Source: G965267605 sp965267605 (GTDB taxonomy: Bacteria; Bacteroidota; Bacteroidia; Flavobacteriales_E; Vicingaceae). Taken from it: a stretch of DNA of 64,000 nucleotides. The stretch is taken from positions 1,488,001 to 1,552,000 of the forward strand of contig OZ254088.1 in the NCBI GenBank assembly GCA_965267605.1, read 5' to 3'. Under the pieces are notes generated by a model. That model did no database searches, was not told the origin of the DNA, and saw only the letters and a program-made list of their open reading frames with translations. This document shows positions 51,527 through 60,264 of the stretch, one piece after another. How positions within the stretch are numbered: the first letter of the stretch is position 1; every line of letters starts with the position of its first letter. The translations under genes were made by a program, and so were the position numbers.

Positions 51527-52390
51527 ATGAGGCAGCTCAAGATCACTAAATCGATAACTAACCGGGAAAGTGCATCCCTTGACAAATACCTTCAGGAAAT
51601 TGGCCGCGAGGAGCTTATTACGGCTGAGGATGAAGTGGAATTGGCAAAGAGAATCAAGCAGGGAGACCAGCTTGCACTTGAGAAGCTGGTTAGGGCTAAC
51701 CTCCGTTTTGTAGTATCCGTTGCTAAACAATACCAGAATCAAGGTCTTACTCTACCTGACCTGATCAATGAAGGAAATTTAGGACTGATCAAAGCTGCGC
51801 AGCGTTTTGATGAAACAAGAGGTTTCAAATTCATCTCGTACGCAGTTTGGTGGATTCGTCAATCGATTCTTCAGGCGCTCGCTGAGCAGTCAAGAATCGT
51901 TCGACTTCCATTGAACCAGGTTGGTTCTCTAAATAAAATCAACAAAGCATTCTCTAAACTAGAGCAAGAGTATGAGCGCGAGCCATCATCTGATGAGCTT
52001 GCAGAAATGCTTGACCTTCCAGAAGAAAAGATTGCTGATACTATCAAAGTTTCTGGCCGCCATGTGTCTGTTGACGCACCTTTCCAGGAAGGTGAAGACG
52101 GTACTCTGCTTGACGTGCTACAGAACAATGACTCTCCAAGAGCTGATAAGACTTTAATGACAGAGTCGCTTCAGCGTGAGATCGAAAGATCATTATCTAC
52201 GCTTACTGAAAGAGAAAGGGATGTGATCAAGTTGTTCTTCGGCATTGGCATGAACCACGGTCTTACCCTAGAAGAGATTGGAGCTAAGTTCGATCTTACA
52301 AGAGAGCGTGTAAGACAGATCAAGGAAAAAGCAATCAGAAGACTTCGTCACACTTCACGAAGCAAGCTTCTGAAAGCATATCTAGGCTAA
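51527..52390 (+). CDS. rpoD: Primary RNA polymerase sigma-70 factor
   Basis: 287 residues from ATG 51527, the short length typical of Bacteroidota RpoD, which lacks most of region 1. A farther upstream frame runs through the promoter and is rejected. SLDKYLQEIGREELIT is region 1.2; LPDLINEGNLGLIKAAQRFDETRGFKFISYAVWWIRQSILQAL covers 2.2-2.4; region 3 and then LTLEEIGAKFDLTRERVRQIKEKAIRRLR (4.2, -33 recognition) follow. It recognises TTG/TAnnTTTG promoters like those listed here. The GAPDH gene follows after 20 bases. Confidence 0.96.
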   Translation: MRQLKITKSITNRESASLDKYLQEIGREELITAEDEVELAKRIKQGDQLALEKLVRANLRFVVSVAKQYQNQGLTLPDLINEGNLGLIKAAQRFDETRGFKFISYAVWWIRQSILQALAEQSRIVRLPLNQVGSLNKINKAFSKLEQEYEREPSSDELAEMLDLPEEKIADTIKVSGRHVSVDAPFQEGEDGTLLDVLQNNDSPRADKTLMTESLQREIERSLSTLTERERDVIKLFFGIGMNHGLTLEEIGAKFDLTRERVRQIKEKAIRRLRHTSRSKLLKAYLG

Positions 52391-52410
52391 ATTCTAATGC
52401 TATTGAATTG

Positions 52411-53892
52411 ATGGATGTTACTATGGACAAAAAAGTTGTTCACGCGGATCGTATTGCCTACAACGAAGAATTAAAGGATTGGATCTCTAAAGAGCAGGCC
52501 GCTGTAGACCTGCTAACTGTAATTGGAAAGCTCTTATTTGAGAAATCGGTAGAACTGGTGTTCTTCAGGAATCACCTGGTAGACTCAAGCATATCTCAAA
52601 TACTGGAATACCACAAATACGCGCGTGATGTTGTTGGTAAACCGGTTGAAGTACAGGAAACGGCCAAAGTGGCTCAGGAGCTAATGGAACTTGATCTTGC
52701 TCCTTCTAAGATTGACGTTGGTAAGCTCGCCTATGAATGGAAAGAAGAAGGTGCATCTCACGCCAGTATCAAAGACTTCATCGTAAGTAAGATTGGTGAC
52801 TTCATTGGTAACGAAGATTTCAACCTGGTACCGAGAGATGTAGTGCTTTACGGTTTCGGGCGAATTGGTCGACTTGCCGCAAGAGAGTTGATTCGCAAGG
52901 CGGGAAAGGGTCAGCAACTTAGACTTAAAGCCATTGTAACAAGAAAGGCTGGTCCGGAAGAGATCAAGAAAAGAGCCGCACTTCTGAGCAATGACTCTGT
53001 TCACGGAGCGTTCCCTGGAAGTGTTGAAGTTGATGCTGAAAAGCAGCAACTGATCATTAACGGTCAGATTGTAAAGATGATCGAAGCCAACAGTCCTGAA
53101 GACATCAATTACGAAGACTACGGCATCAAAGATGCCCTTGTAATCGACAACACCGGTGTATTCAAGGACCGTGAGGCACTAGGCAGACATCTGAAATCAG
53201 GAGGTGTGAGCAAAGTACTTTTGACCGCTCCTGGAAAAGGTATTCCTAACATCGTATATGGAATCAACCACAAAGATCTTGACATTGAAGGTGAGAATAT
53301 TTTCTCCGCAGCTTCATGCACAACCAATGCTATCTCCCCTATCCTTAAAGTAATTGAGGATGCTTATGGTGTTGAGAAGGGTCACATTGAAACTGTTCAT
53401 GCTTACACGAATGACCAGAACCTTCTTGACAATATGCACAAGAAGCCAAGAAGAGGTCGTTCTGCTGCGATCAATATGGTAATCACTTCTACTGGCGCTG
53501 GTAATGCAGTGGTAAAAGTGATCCCAACGTTAGAAGGAAAGCTGACAGCAAATGCGGTACGTGTTCCAACTCCAAATGGCTCGCTGGCTATTCTAAGTCT
53601 GAATGTTGAAAAGGAAACCAGTATCGAGGATGTGAATCAACTGATCAAATCCGCTGCACTGGAAGGTTCCCTGGTAAACCAGATCAACTACCAGATCGAA
53701 GAGGAACTTGTATCTAACGACATTATTGGCAATTCTTGCTGTGCAGTGTATGACAGCAATGCCACAATCGTATCGAAAGACGGCAAGAACATGGTCCTGT
53801 ACGTTTGGTACGATAACGAGTATGGCTATACGCGTCAGGTAATGCGTCTGGCTAAATACGTAGCTAAGGTTCGCAGGCTTATCTATTACTAA
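52411..53892 (+). CDS. Glyceraldehyde-3-phosphate dehydrogenase with long N-terminal extension
   Basis: 493 residues from ATG 52411. Residues ~1-140 are an extra mostly helical domain. The NAD(P)-binding part starts at VVLYGFGRIGRLA (144-156), and the catalytic ASCTTNAISPI holds Cys303 with the usual HAYTNDQNL, TGAGNAVVKVIP and WYDNEYGY motifs. It oxidises glyceraldehyde 3-phosphate with phosphate, or runs in reverse in gluconeogenesis. Standard GAPDH is ~335 residues. The extended form is known to me from other Bacteroidota and from GapB-like enzymes, and the role of the extension is unclear. It may be cotranscribed with rpoD. Confidence 0.92.
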   Translation: MDVTMDKKVVHADRIAYNEELKDWISKEQAAVDLLTVIGKLLFEKSVELVFFRNHLVDSSISQILEYHKYARDVVGKPVEVQETAKVAQELMELDLAPSKIDVGKLAYEWKEEGASHASIKDFIVSKIGDFIGNEDFNLVPRDVVLYGFGRIGRLAARELIRKAGKGQQLRLKAIVTRKAGPEEIKKRAALLSNDSVHGAFPGSVEVDAEKQQLIINGQIVKMIEANSPEDINYEDYGIKDALVIDNTGVFKDREALGRHLKSGGVSKVLLTAPGKGIPNIVYGINHKDLDIEGENIFSAASCTTNAISPILKVIEDAYGVEKGHIETVHAYTNDQNLLDNMHKKPRRGRSAAINMVITSTGAGNAVVKVIPTLEGKLTANAVRVPTPNGSLAILSLNVEKETSIEDVNQLIKSAALEGSLVNQINYQIEEELVSNDIIGNSCCAVYDSNATIVSKDGKNMVLYVWYDNEYGYTRQVMRLAKYVAKVRRLIYY

Positions 53893-53939
53893 GCAGCAAG
53901 TTCTAAGCGAAGAATGGACGTGAAATTCGAAAAGAAATA

Positions 53940-54473
53940 ATGCCGTCCGCCTTTGCACATGCTGTATCGGCACTGGCGATCGGTAAAGCATTTCAGGAAG
54001 AACATTACAACTGGAAGTTCTGGCTAGGCAGTATCATCTGTTCGGCTATCCCTGACATTGATGTGGCAATGTTCAGCTTTGGCATTCCGTACGAACATTG
54101 GTTAGGACATCGGGGCTTCCTCCACTCTATTCCCTTCTCATTTGGTTTCGGATTGTTGATGGGTATGATCATGTATGGGTTCAAAATCTTCCAGAAAGAC
54201 CATATTCCCATACTTTGCTGCTTCATCCTTTGCACCCTTTCTCATGGACTGCTCGACATGACAACCAATGGGGGTCATGGCATTGCGTTGTTTGCTCCGT
54301 TTAGCGATGAACGCTACTTCTTTGCCTTCAGACCAATACAAGTCTCTCCCATTGGAGTAGAGAATTTCTTTTCTGAATGGGGTTGGCGTGTACTTGTAAG
54401 TGAAGCGAAATGGGTAGGTCTTCCCTCCCTGTTCGTTTACGGAATGATCTCCGTTTACAGAAAGATCAAGTAG
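53940..54473 (+). CDS. YdjM/DUF457-type membrane metal-dependent hydrolase
   Basis: 177 residues. PSAFAHAVSALAIG at the start, GSIICSAIPDIDVAMFSFGIPYEHWLGHRGFLHSIPFSF and SHGLLDMTTNGGHGI contain the conserved His and Asp residues (H in AHA, PDID, HRGFLHS, SHGLLD) of the LexA-regulated YdjM family. Four to five membrane helices are predicted. A phospholipase-C-like hydrolysis of membrane lipids has been suggested for the family, but the substrate is unknown. Its end overlaps the convergent TPR/SpoIIE gene by eight bases. Confidence 0.88.
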   Translation: MPSAFAHAVSALAIGKAFQEEHYNWKFWLGSIICSAIPDIDVAMFSFGIPYEHWLGHRGFLHSIPFSFGFGLLMGMIMYGFKIFQKDHIPILCCFILCTLSHGLLDMTTNGGHGIALFAPFSDERYFFAFRPIQVSPIGVENFFSEWGWRVLVSEAKWVGLPSLFVYGMISVYRKIK

Positions 54474-56691
54474 GCGGATTCAGCTCAATCCCTACAATGC
54501 ATATATCATCCAATTGAGGTTCCGATTGCTTCCAGTTTTCGTACAAATTCTGGAACGATGCCTGTAACGTATTGAAAGGCTTGTCTGCAATACCCTCCAG
54601 CAGTTTCCGAACACCGCCAATATTGAGTTTCTTGCCCTCGGGGCCTCCAAACTGGTCCAGAATTCCATCGGTCATAAGATATAGCCTGGTTCTTTCTTTA
54701 ATTGGAATAGTGATCTCACCAAAATCAGGTGTGCGCCTTCGCTTCATGTTCCCCCCTATTTCGCGTATCGTACCATGTGCAAGATCCAACTTCCCTCCCT
54801 GTTCGTAGAAAAGACTCGCTAAGGCGCCTCCAAATTTCAGTTCGTTCTTCACCTCATCGTAAGCACAGATGATCATATCCATGCCATCGACAGCTTGTTT
54901 GTTAGCTCTGTGCTGTCTTAGTGTATCTATCACACGTGCATCCATTCGGGTTAGTATCTCCGATGGGGATGTAATTCCCTCGCTCAGGATAATTTCATTG
55001 AGCAACATGTGACCGATCATGCTCATAAAGCCTCCAGGAACACCGTGTCCGGTACAATCCGCAAGTGCTGCAATCTTAACACCATTGGACTCTCCCACCC
55101 AATAAAAATCACCGCTAACAATATCCTTCGGAAGGTTATAAATAAAATTAACCGGGAATACCGCACTGAACTCTTCCTGTGTTGGACTAATGGATTGCTG
55201 AATCTGCTTCGCATAACCGATACTCTCCACGATCTTCTGGTTCTGCTCGTTAATGATATCATTCTTAGCCGCAAGGTCTTTATTGGCGCTTCGCTTGCCG
55301 GCATAGCTGATAGACAGGACTATTACCAGCGCTCCTACCAACCCTAATCCACCGAAAATGATAAGTCGTTGCGACCTCAGTTCTTTGGTTTCCGCCTTCT
55401 CCAACTGGTTTTGTTGCTCCAGGAGATCGATCTGAAGTTCTTTCTGCTTGGATTCAAACTGGGTTTGCAACTCCATAAACCTATCCTTATTGATCTGCTG
55501 CTCAAGAGAATCCTGATAGGCAATCATGAGCTGCACGTACTTAAGCGCCTGCTCTGTGTTTCCAGCCTTTGCATGCACCTTATACAGTATTTCGTAATGC
55601 CGTTCAAACTGGCCAAAATCGTTGAGCGATTGCAGTGTATCCAAACACTCTTCCAGGTATTCGATAGCCTTCCCATTATTACCAAGATCGCTATGCACCT
55701 GCGCGATGTCACGGCAACTTTCCAAAACGTCATTGATCTTCCCTACAACCTTAATGTACTTTCTGCTCAGCTCATGGTAATGTAATGACTGATTGTAGTC
55801 TCCCATAAACCGGTACGCTTTGCCCAAACTGGCATAGGCGTTATACAGTGCACGCGGGCGATCAAATTTGCGGGCGAACTCGGCATACTGCTCGAAATAA
55901 TCAATTGCCTTTGTGTAGTTAGAGTCTACGATCATTGTATAAGATCCTAGAGCGATGAGTACTCCGGCTCTCTGCATTTCATTGCCTTCCTTATCAAAGT
56001 ATTCTTTAGCCCTCAGGTAATGCTCTTTAGCGGGCCGGGGGTCCTCCATTTCCATGGTGAGATTTCCCAGGTTGAATTCAAGCCCGCCCATATGCTCGTA
56101 CAACCCCTCCTTCTTCGCAATATCCAGGGCCTTGCTGTAAATGGTGATACTGCTATCGTACATGTTCTTCTTCCGGAAGATGGAACCCATCACAGAATAC
56201 GCATTCAATCTATTCGGCAGGTTGGGATCTCGCTCCGCGTAATAGATCATGGCGTGCGCGGCCTTGTCAGCATCTTCGAATCTTCCCACATCCCTGTAAC
56301 CCGTAGTTAACATGCCATGAATCATGGTAAGATTCTTCGACTTGATCTTCTTGGCCACTTCAGCAGCCAATTCCAATTGCTCAAGCTCTTTCTTCTTGTC
56401 ACGAAGCACCTTATATGCATCTGCAGTGCGCAGCTTGCAATCCAGAAACAAGCGATCCTCCAACTTATTCTCCTTGATCACAACCTCGGCCCTGGCCAAA
56501 TAGTCTAGAGCCTTCTCCGGCTGCTCACGCATCCAGTGACGCCCCAATTGAATAAGAGTGGCCGCCTTCACTTCAGGATCCTGAGTTTGGTTATAGACCG
56601 TCCAGAGGGAATCATGGTTACAATGTCCCTTCAAATGAATTACAAGAAATCCAACGCACAAGAAAACGTGCAGACAACGCTTCAACTTCAT
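54466..56691 (-). CDS. TPR-domain SpoIIE-type serine phosphatase
   Basis: 741 residues from ATG 56691; a TTG one codon upstream is also in frame. A signal peptide is followed by eight to nine tetratricopeptide repeats (~30-395, for example AYSVMGSIFRKKNMYDSSITIYSKALDIA), a helix-rich linker with a membrane segment (LIIFGGLGLVGALVIVLSI), a short coiled coil ending in KIVESIGYAKQIQQSISP, and a PP2C/SpoIIE domain: KDIVSGDFYWVGE, AALADCTGHGVPGGFMSMIGH, VDGMDMIICAYD and LMTDGILDQFGG. It dephosphorylates serine in a partner protein. The extracytoplasmic TPR part presumably senses a peptide or protein. No adjacent STAS partner. Confidence 0.9.
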   Translation of the reverse strand: MKLKRCLHVFLCVGFLVIHLKGHCNHDSLWTVYNQTQDPEVKAATLIQLGRHWMREQPEKALDYLARAEVVIKENKLEDRLFLDCKLRTADAYKVLRDKKKELEQLELAAEVAKKIKSKNLTMIHGMLTTGYRDVGRFEDADKAAHAMIYYAERDPNLPNRLNAYSVMGSIFRKKNMYDSSITIYSKALDIAKKEGLYEHMGGLEFNLGNLTMEMEDPRPAKEHYLRAKEYFDKEGNEMQRAGVLIALGSYTMIVDSNYTKAIDYFEQYAEFARKFDRPRALYNAYASLGKAYRFMGDYNQSLHYHELSRKYIKVVGKINDVLESCRDIAQVHSDLGNNGKAIEYLEECLDTLQSLNDFGQFERHYEILYKVHAKAGNTEQALKYVQLMIAYQDSLEQQINKDRFMELQTQFESKQKELQIDLLEQQNQLEKAETKELRSQRLIIFGGLGLVGALVIVLSISYAGKRSANKDLAAKNDIINEQNQKIVESIGYAKQIQQSISPTQEEFSAVFPVNFIYNLPKDIVSGDFYWVGESNGVKIAALADCTGHGVPGGFMSMIGHMLLNEIILSEGITSPSEILTRMDARVIDTLRQHRANKQAVDGMDMIICAYDEVKNELKFGGALASLFYEQGGKLDLAHGTIREIGGNMKRRRTPDFGEITIPIKERTRLYLMTDGILDQFGGPEGKKLNIGGVRKLLEGIADKPFNTLQASFQNLYENWKQSEPQLDDICIVGIELNPPT

Positions 56692-56796
56692 CAATACCTT
56701 GGTTCCTTATTAAATAACGAAGAGTGATATGGAATGGTTACGAATCCGCATCATAACAGGCGAAAATGTATTTTAGTCACCATTCAGATCAAAAAC

Positions 56797-57828
56797 ATGA
56801 AACGATTACTAACTGCAACTTTATTACTCTCGCTCTGTACCGCTGTTTCGGCACAACGTAATATGAATCAGAAGTCCTTCAAAAAGACGAGTTCTATGAA
56901 CTACATGGGCACCATGAAGCTACTGGAACAGGAAAAGCAAATGGATGGTTTTGGCCGTAATACTGCCAATGGATATTACCAGGGCAATACCGGAGGAATC
57001 CGAACCTATATGAAAGACAATGAGATCATCCTGGAAATACGCTCCCTGTATAACGCCAAGGCAGATCGCTTTCTCGCAGAATTCAACCTCACGCAGGTAG
57101 GAAAAACAACCTCGGAAGCCGATTCTCTTATGAGCATTCGAGTAAACTCCTTCATGAAGAGATTACAGAAACTGGGAATCAACAAGGATGACATTTACAT
57201 CGATATGATCTACTTAGTTCCCACTTTCGAGTTTGAGGTAACCAACAAGATCTTCTCAAAGACATATAATGAGAAACCTACTGGCTTCGAGATGCAGAAG
57301 AATGTACACATCAAGTTTACGGACATCAACATCATCGATGAGCTCGTAACCTCAGCTGCCAAAAGTGAGATCTATGATATGGTAAAACTGGATTTCTTCG
57401 TGGATAACACACAAGGCATCTATGATACACTGAGGGATCAATCAGTGAAACTGGTCAACAAAAAACTGGCGTCCTTCAAAAAATTGAATATCGATATGAC
57501 CGGCAAATACCAGGTAGTCAGAGAAGCTGCGCGAACCATATATCCGGAGTCTCAATATTCCAATTATGATGCGTTCGTTACCCAATCACTAGAAGCTGCC
57601 AAAGGCAAGAAAGAAGTAACCAGGGTTAGAAAGCCAAAGACCGTGGCTTACGATCAGATTCCATATAGCGAATTTGACATCGTAATGTATCCTGACATCC
57701 TGGAGCCTGTTGTGCAGTACGTGTACACACTTCAGTGCAAGTATACCCTGCCTCAGGCCAATAAGGATGACAAACCAAATTACATGCTTGTTACACCTAA
57801 TGGTGACCTAAAGCAACTGCCTAAGTAA
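56797..57828 (+). CDS. Exported SIMPL-domain protein
   Basis: 343 residues from ATG 56797 (MKRLLTATLLLSLCTAVSAQ); an upstream in-frame start at 56734 lacks a signal peptide. EIILEIRSLYNAKADRFLAEFNLTQVGKTTSEADSLMSIRVNSFMKRLQKLGINKDDIYIDMIYLVPTFEFEVT is the typical SIMPL (DUF541) beta-alpha layout, followed by a Lys-rich spacer. SIMPL proteins are periplasmic oligomers linked with oxidative-stress and membrane-protein defects, and their exact activity is unknown. The stop overlaps the ATG of the aminotransferase gene by one base. Confidence 0.82.
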   Translation: MKRLLTATLLLSLCTAVSAQRNMNQKSFKKTSSMNYMGTMKLLEQEKQMDGFGRNTANGYYQGNTGGIRTYMKDNEIILEIRSLYNAKADRFLAEFNLTQVGKTTSEADSLMSIRVNSFMKRLQKLGINKDDIYIDMIYLVPTFEFEVTNKIFSKTYNEKPTGFEMQKNVHIKFTDINIIDELVTSAAKSEIYDMVKLDFFVDNTQGIYDTLRDQSVKLVNKKLASFKKLNIDMTGKYQVVREAARTIYPESQYSNYDAFVTQSLEAAKGKKEVTRVRKPKTVAYDQIPYSEFDIVMYPDILEPVVQYVYTLQCKYTLPQANKDDKPNYMLVTPNGDLKQLPK

Positions 57829-59039
57829 TGGAGCAAAACCTTGATATAGATTTTGTAAGGGCTCAGTTTCCTGCATTGACGGATGACCTTGTGTTGTTCG
57901 ACAATGCAGGAGGCTCCGTAGCCTGTATTGATGTAATTGAAAGGGTTGCCGAATTCATGAGTGGGTATGGCGTACAAGTTGGCGCCTCCTACAAGCGTTC
58001 TGCAGACGCACTTGAAAATCTTGAGGAAGCCCGTAAAGAATTGGCGGGTTGGATCAATGCCAAACGCTTCGAGGAAGTTGTTATTGGTGGATCCACTACA
58101 GCATTGATCAAAATGCTCTCGGAAGTTTTGGTAAAAACATGGAAGGAGGGCGATGAGATCATTGTTACAGATGGTGAGCACGAGTCTAATGTTGGTTATT
58201 GGAGAAGACTTGCCGATCAAGGGATCGTAATAAAGGAATGGAGCCTTAATAGGGACTCCCTGCAATTTGAATTATCAGATCTTGAAGCATTGATTACCGA
58301 CAACACGCAGTTGGTTGCGGTAACACAAACCAGCAACATCTTCGGGATGGTTAACCCTGTAAAACAGTTTGCTGACTTCGTTCATAGCAAAGATGTTAAG
58401 CTTTGTGTAGATGGCGTGGCCTTTGCTCCACATCGTCAGGTGGACGTACAGGCCTTCGGAGCGGATTACTACATCTTCAGTGTATACAAGGCATATGGAC
58501 CTCATCAAGCTATTCTGTGGGCCGACTATGACCATTTAGTATCTCTTCCTGGCGTGAACCATTGGTTCCTTCCAGAGGATGCCATTCCTTACAAATTCCT
58601 TCCGGGCAATTATAACTTCGAGCTAACGTATGGAAGTGCGGGGGTTCCCAGGTATCTAAACAGACTCGCAGAGCATCATGGTGTTGATGGTTTGTCTGGA
58701 GCTTATCAATTGATAGAAAACCATGAGGCGATGATCGGCAATGTGCTGATCGACTACATCAATGAAAAGGAAGGATTGTCTTTGGTAAGACCTCAAGGTG
58801 AGGGGTTGGATTTCGTGCCCACCATTGCATTTGTGCATGATACGCGTTCCAGCAAGGAGATTGTGGAAGCTGTCGATCGGCATGGCATTGGTATCCGCTA
58901 TGGCGACTTCTATTCAAAAAGCATTGCTGAAAAACTCGAATTACAGGATCGTGATGGGGTGGTACGTACCAGCATGACCCATTACAGCAGTTTGGAAGAA
59001 GTGGAGCGTTTGATCAAGGCCTTTGACCAGATACTATGA
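57828..59039 (+). CDS. Class-V aminotransferase, cysteine desulfurase-like
   Basis: 403 residues. DNAGGSVACIDVIERVAEFM, IVTDGEHESNVGYWRRLADQG (His118 stacks on PLP), CVDGVAFAPH (Asp195) and YIFSVYKAYGPHQ (PLP Lys221) give the fold-type-I class-V aminotransferase pattern. The overall design resembles the 'cysteine desulfurase-like' (TIGR01976-type) branch rather than IscS or SufS, and the N-terminal mobile cysteine loop is not obvious. Substrate is unknown: amino acid or isopenicillin-N-epimerase-like are both possible. It starts one base inside the SIMPL stop and overlaps the membrane-protein gene by four bases. Confidence 0.85.
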   Translation: MEQNLDIDFVRAQFPALTDDLVLFDNAGGSVACIDVIERVAEFMSGYGVQVGASYKRSADALENLEEARKELAGWINAKRFEEVVIGGSTTALIKMLSEVLVKTWKEGDEIIVTDGEHESNVGYWRRLADQGIVIKEWSLNRDSLQFELSDLEALITDNTQLVAVTQTSNIFGMVNPVKQFADFVHSKDVKLCVDGVAFAPHRQVDVQAFGADYYIFSVYKAYGPHQAILWADYDHLVSLPGVNHWFLPEDAIPYKFLPGNYNFELTYGSAGVPRYLNRLAEHHGVDGLSGAYQLIENHEAMIGNVLIDYINEKEGLSLVRPQGEGLDFVPTIAFVHDTRSSKEIVEAVDRHGIGIRYGDFYSKSIAEKLELQDRDGVVRTSMTHYSSLEEVERLIKAFDQIL

Positions 59040-59521
59040 AGCAGAGAGCCTTCTGGATATGGTTTCTGATCACCTTTCTGGGAATATATCTTGCCGCTTA
59101 TCTTGTAGTATTTTTCACGCAAGGTGACCGCCATGTATTGGCCAATACCATGCTTACGTATGGTTTTTTCATCCAGATCTTCGGTTTCATCCCATGGTTC
59201 ATTTATCGGATTTACATAAGATCCAAAACTCCCCTATCCGATAGGAAATCTGCTTTCAGGCTTATTGCAGGAGCATTAGGTATGTGGGGTATTCTCAATG
59301 GTTGGGCCGCGATCTGTATTTATGTACTAGACTTCTTCCCTTCCAACACTCACCCCTTTTCAGGTTCTGGCAATTATGGGGGGTTCATTCCTTTGTTGTT
59401 TGCCTGGTTCAACCTTTTCGGAGGGTTGATCATTTCCCTGATCATTGCGCTCATCCAATATGGGTCTGAACGAAAAAGGAAACGAACCGAAACACCAGGT
59501 GATGTGATTGATGCTGAGTAA
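59036..59521 (+). CDS. Small membrane protein of unknown function
   Basis: 161 residues with four hydrophobic helices (~7-26, 41-58, 79-101, 116-142), charged loops, and a basic C-terminus. No family recognised. The ATGA overlap with the aminotransferase stop shows translational coupling, so a partnership, such as export or membrane placement of a product, is possible but not shown. Confidence 0.7.
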   Translation: MKQRAFWIWFLITFLGIYLAAYLVVFFTQGDRHVLANTMLTYGFFIQIFGFIPWFIYRIYIRSKTPLSDRKSAFRLIAGALGMWGILNGWAAICIYVLDFFPSNTHPFSGSGNYGGFIPLLFAWFNLFGGLIISLIIALIQYGSERKRKRTETPGDVIDAE

Positions 59522-59564
59522 GAGATCCAGCGACCTAAGTCATAGTGTAAATCAAGAAATCAGC

Positions 59565-59572
59565 TATATTTG
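59565..59572 (+). promoter_or_regulatory. -7 box of tRNA-Arg
   Basis: TATATTTG is a perfect TAnnTTTG and ends 11 bases before the mature tRNA. No clear -33 TTG at normal spacing. The same octamer precedes tRNA-His. Confidence 0.6.
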
Positions 59573-59583
59573 CCCTCCTATCT

Positions 59584-59657
59584 GGACCTGTAGCTTAACT
59601 GGATAGAGCACCGCACTACGGATGCGGAGGTTCGGGGTTCGAATCCCTGCAGGTTCA
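59584..59657 (+). tRNA. tRNA-Arg (anticodon ACG)
   Basis: Acceptor GGACCTG/CAGGTTC (with one G-T pair), D arm, anticodon arm CCGCA-CTACGGA-TGCGG with anticodon ACG (A34 is normally changed to inosine) and T arm CGGGG-TTCGAAT-CCCTG all close correctly. Discriminator A57-equivalent follows and CCA is not encoded. Confidence 0.94.
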
Positions 59658-59669
59658 CAAGAGAAAATG

Positions 59670-59696
59670 AGCCTACCTCCTAGGGGTAGGCTTTTT
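59670..59696 (+). terminator. Terminator of tRNA-Arg
   Basis: Stem AGCCTACC (59670-59677) and GGTAGGCT (59685-59692) with a seven-base loop and a T run to 59696. It lies 12 bases after the tRNA. Confidence 0.85.
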
Positions 59697-59734
59697 AATG
59701 ATTGAAATTGTCCTCTTGCCTCTAACTTTATCAG

Positions 59735-60223
59735 ATGAGAAAATTGCAAACTATCCTCGTTGGACTGCTTACTGTGGTATTGATACATAGTTGCGCGAAC
59801 GAAGCAACCAAACAACCCGAAGGATCGTGGATTAAGGGATCATCTCAAGAGCAATTGGATCTCATTGAAAAGCAGTTCCGTGGATTCGACATGGCGATGG
59901 TGGAAACTGGGTACCGCTACCAGGAGTTGTTCTGGGCTGGATCGGATGGTAATTGGCCATATGCGGAGTATCAGGTTGCTAAGATCAAGAAAGCTATAAC
60001 TAATGGGCTTGAGCGAAGACCTAAGAGAGCAGCATCTGCGAAGGACTTCATGTCTACAACTCTTCCAGCCATGGAGGCAGCTATTACTACCAAGGACTCT
60101 GCAAAATTCCAGCAAGCATTTGTTGAATTTACTTTAGGTTGCAACAAGTGCCATGGGATGGAAAAAGTTCCGCACTTCAGCGTACAGAAACCAACCAAAC
60201 GGGCTTCTCCAATTAAGCTGTAA
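59735..60223 (+). CDS. Small monoheme c-type cytochrome lipoprotein
   Basis: 162 residues. A signal peptide with lipobox IHSC (Cys20) precedes a helix-rich domain (QLDLIEKQFRGFDMAMVETGYRYQELFW, VAKIKKAITNGLERRPKRA). One heme motif, CNKCH (136-140), is near the C-terminus, followed by a Lys-rich tail. A late CxxCH after long helices resembles the cytochrome c' layout, although the family call is tentative. It would be a membrane-attached periplasmic electron carrier or ligand sensor. A TAACTTTA element just before the start is a near match to a -7 box. Confidence 0.75.
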   Translation: MRKLQTILVGLLTVVLIHSCANEATKQPEGSWIKGSSQEQLDLIEKQFRGFDMAMVETGYRYQELFWAGSDGNWPYAEYQVAKIKKAITNGLERRPKRAASAKDFMSTTLPAMEAAITTKDSAKFQQAFVEFTLGCNKCHGMEKVPHFSVQKPTKRASPIKL

Positions 60224-60264
60224 TGCTGGTAAGCTACTGAAATCTTGAACGATAGATGGATAAC

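Noticed and set aside
52408..52410. TTG as GAPDH start
   Set aside because: An ATG follows immediately and needs no rare start codon.
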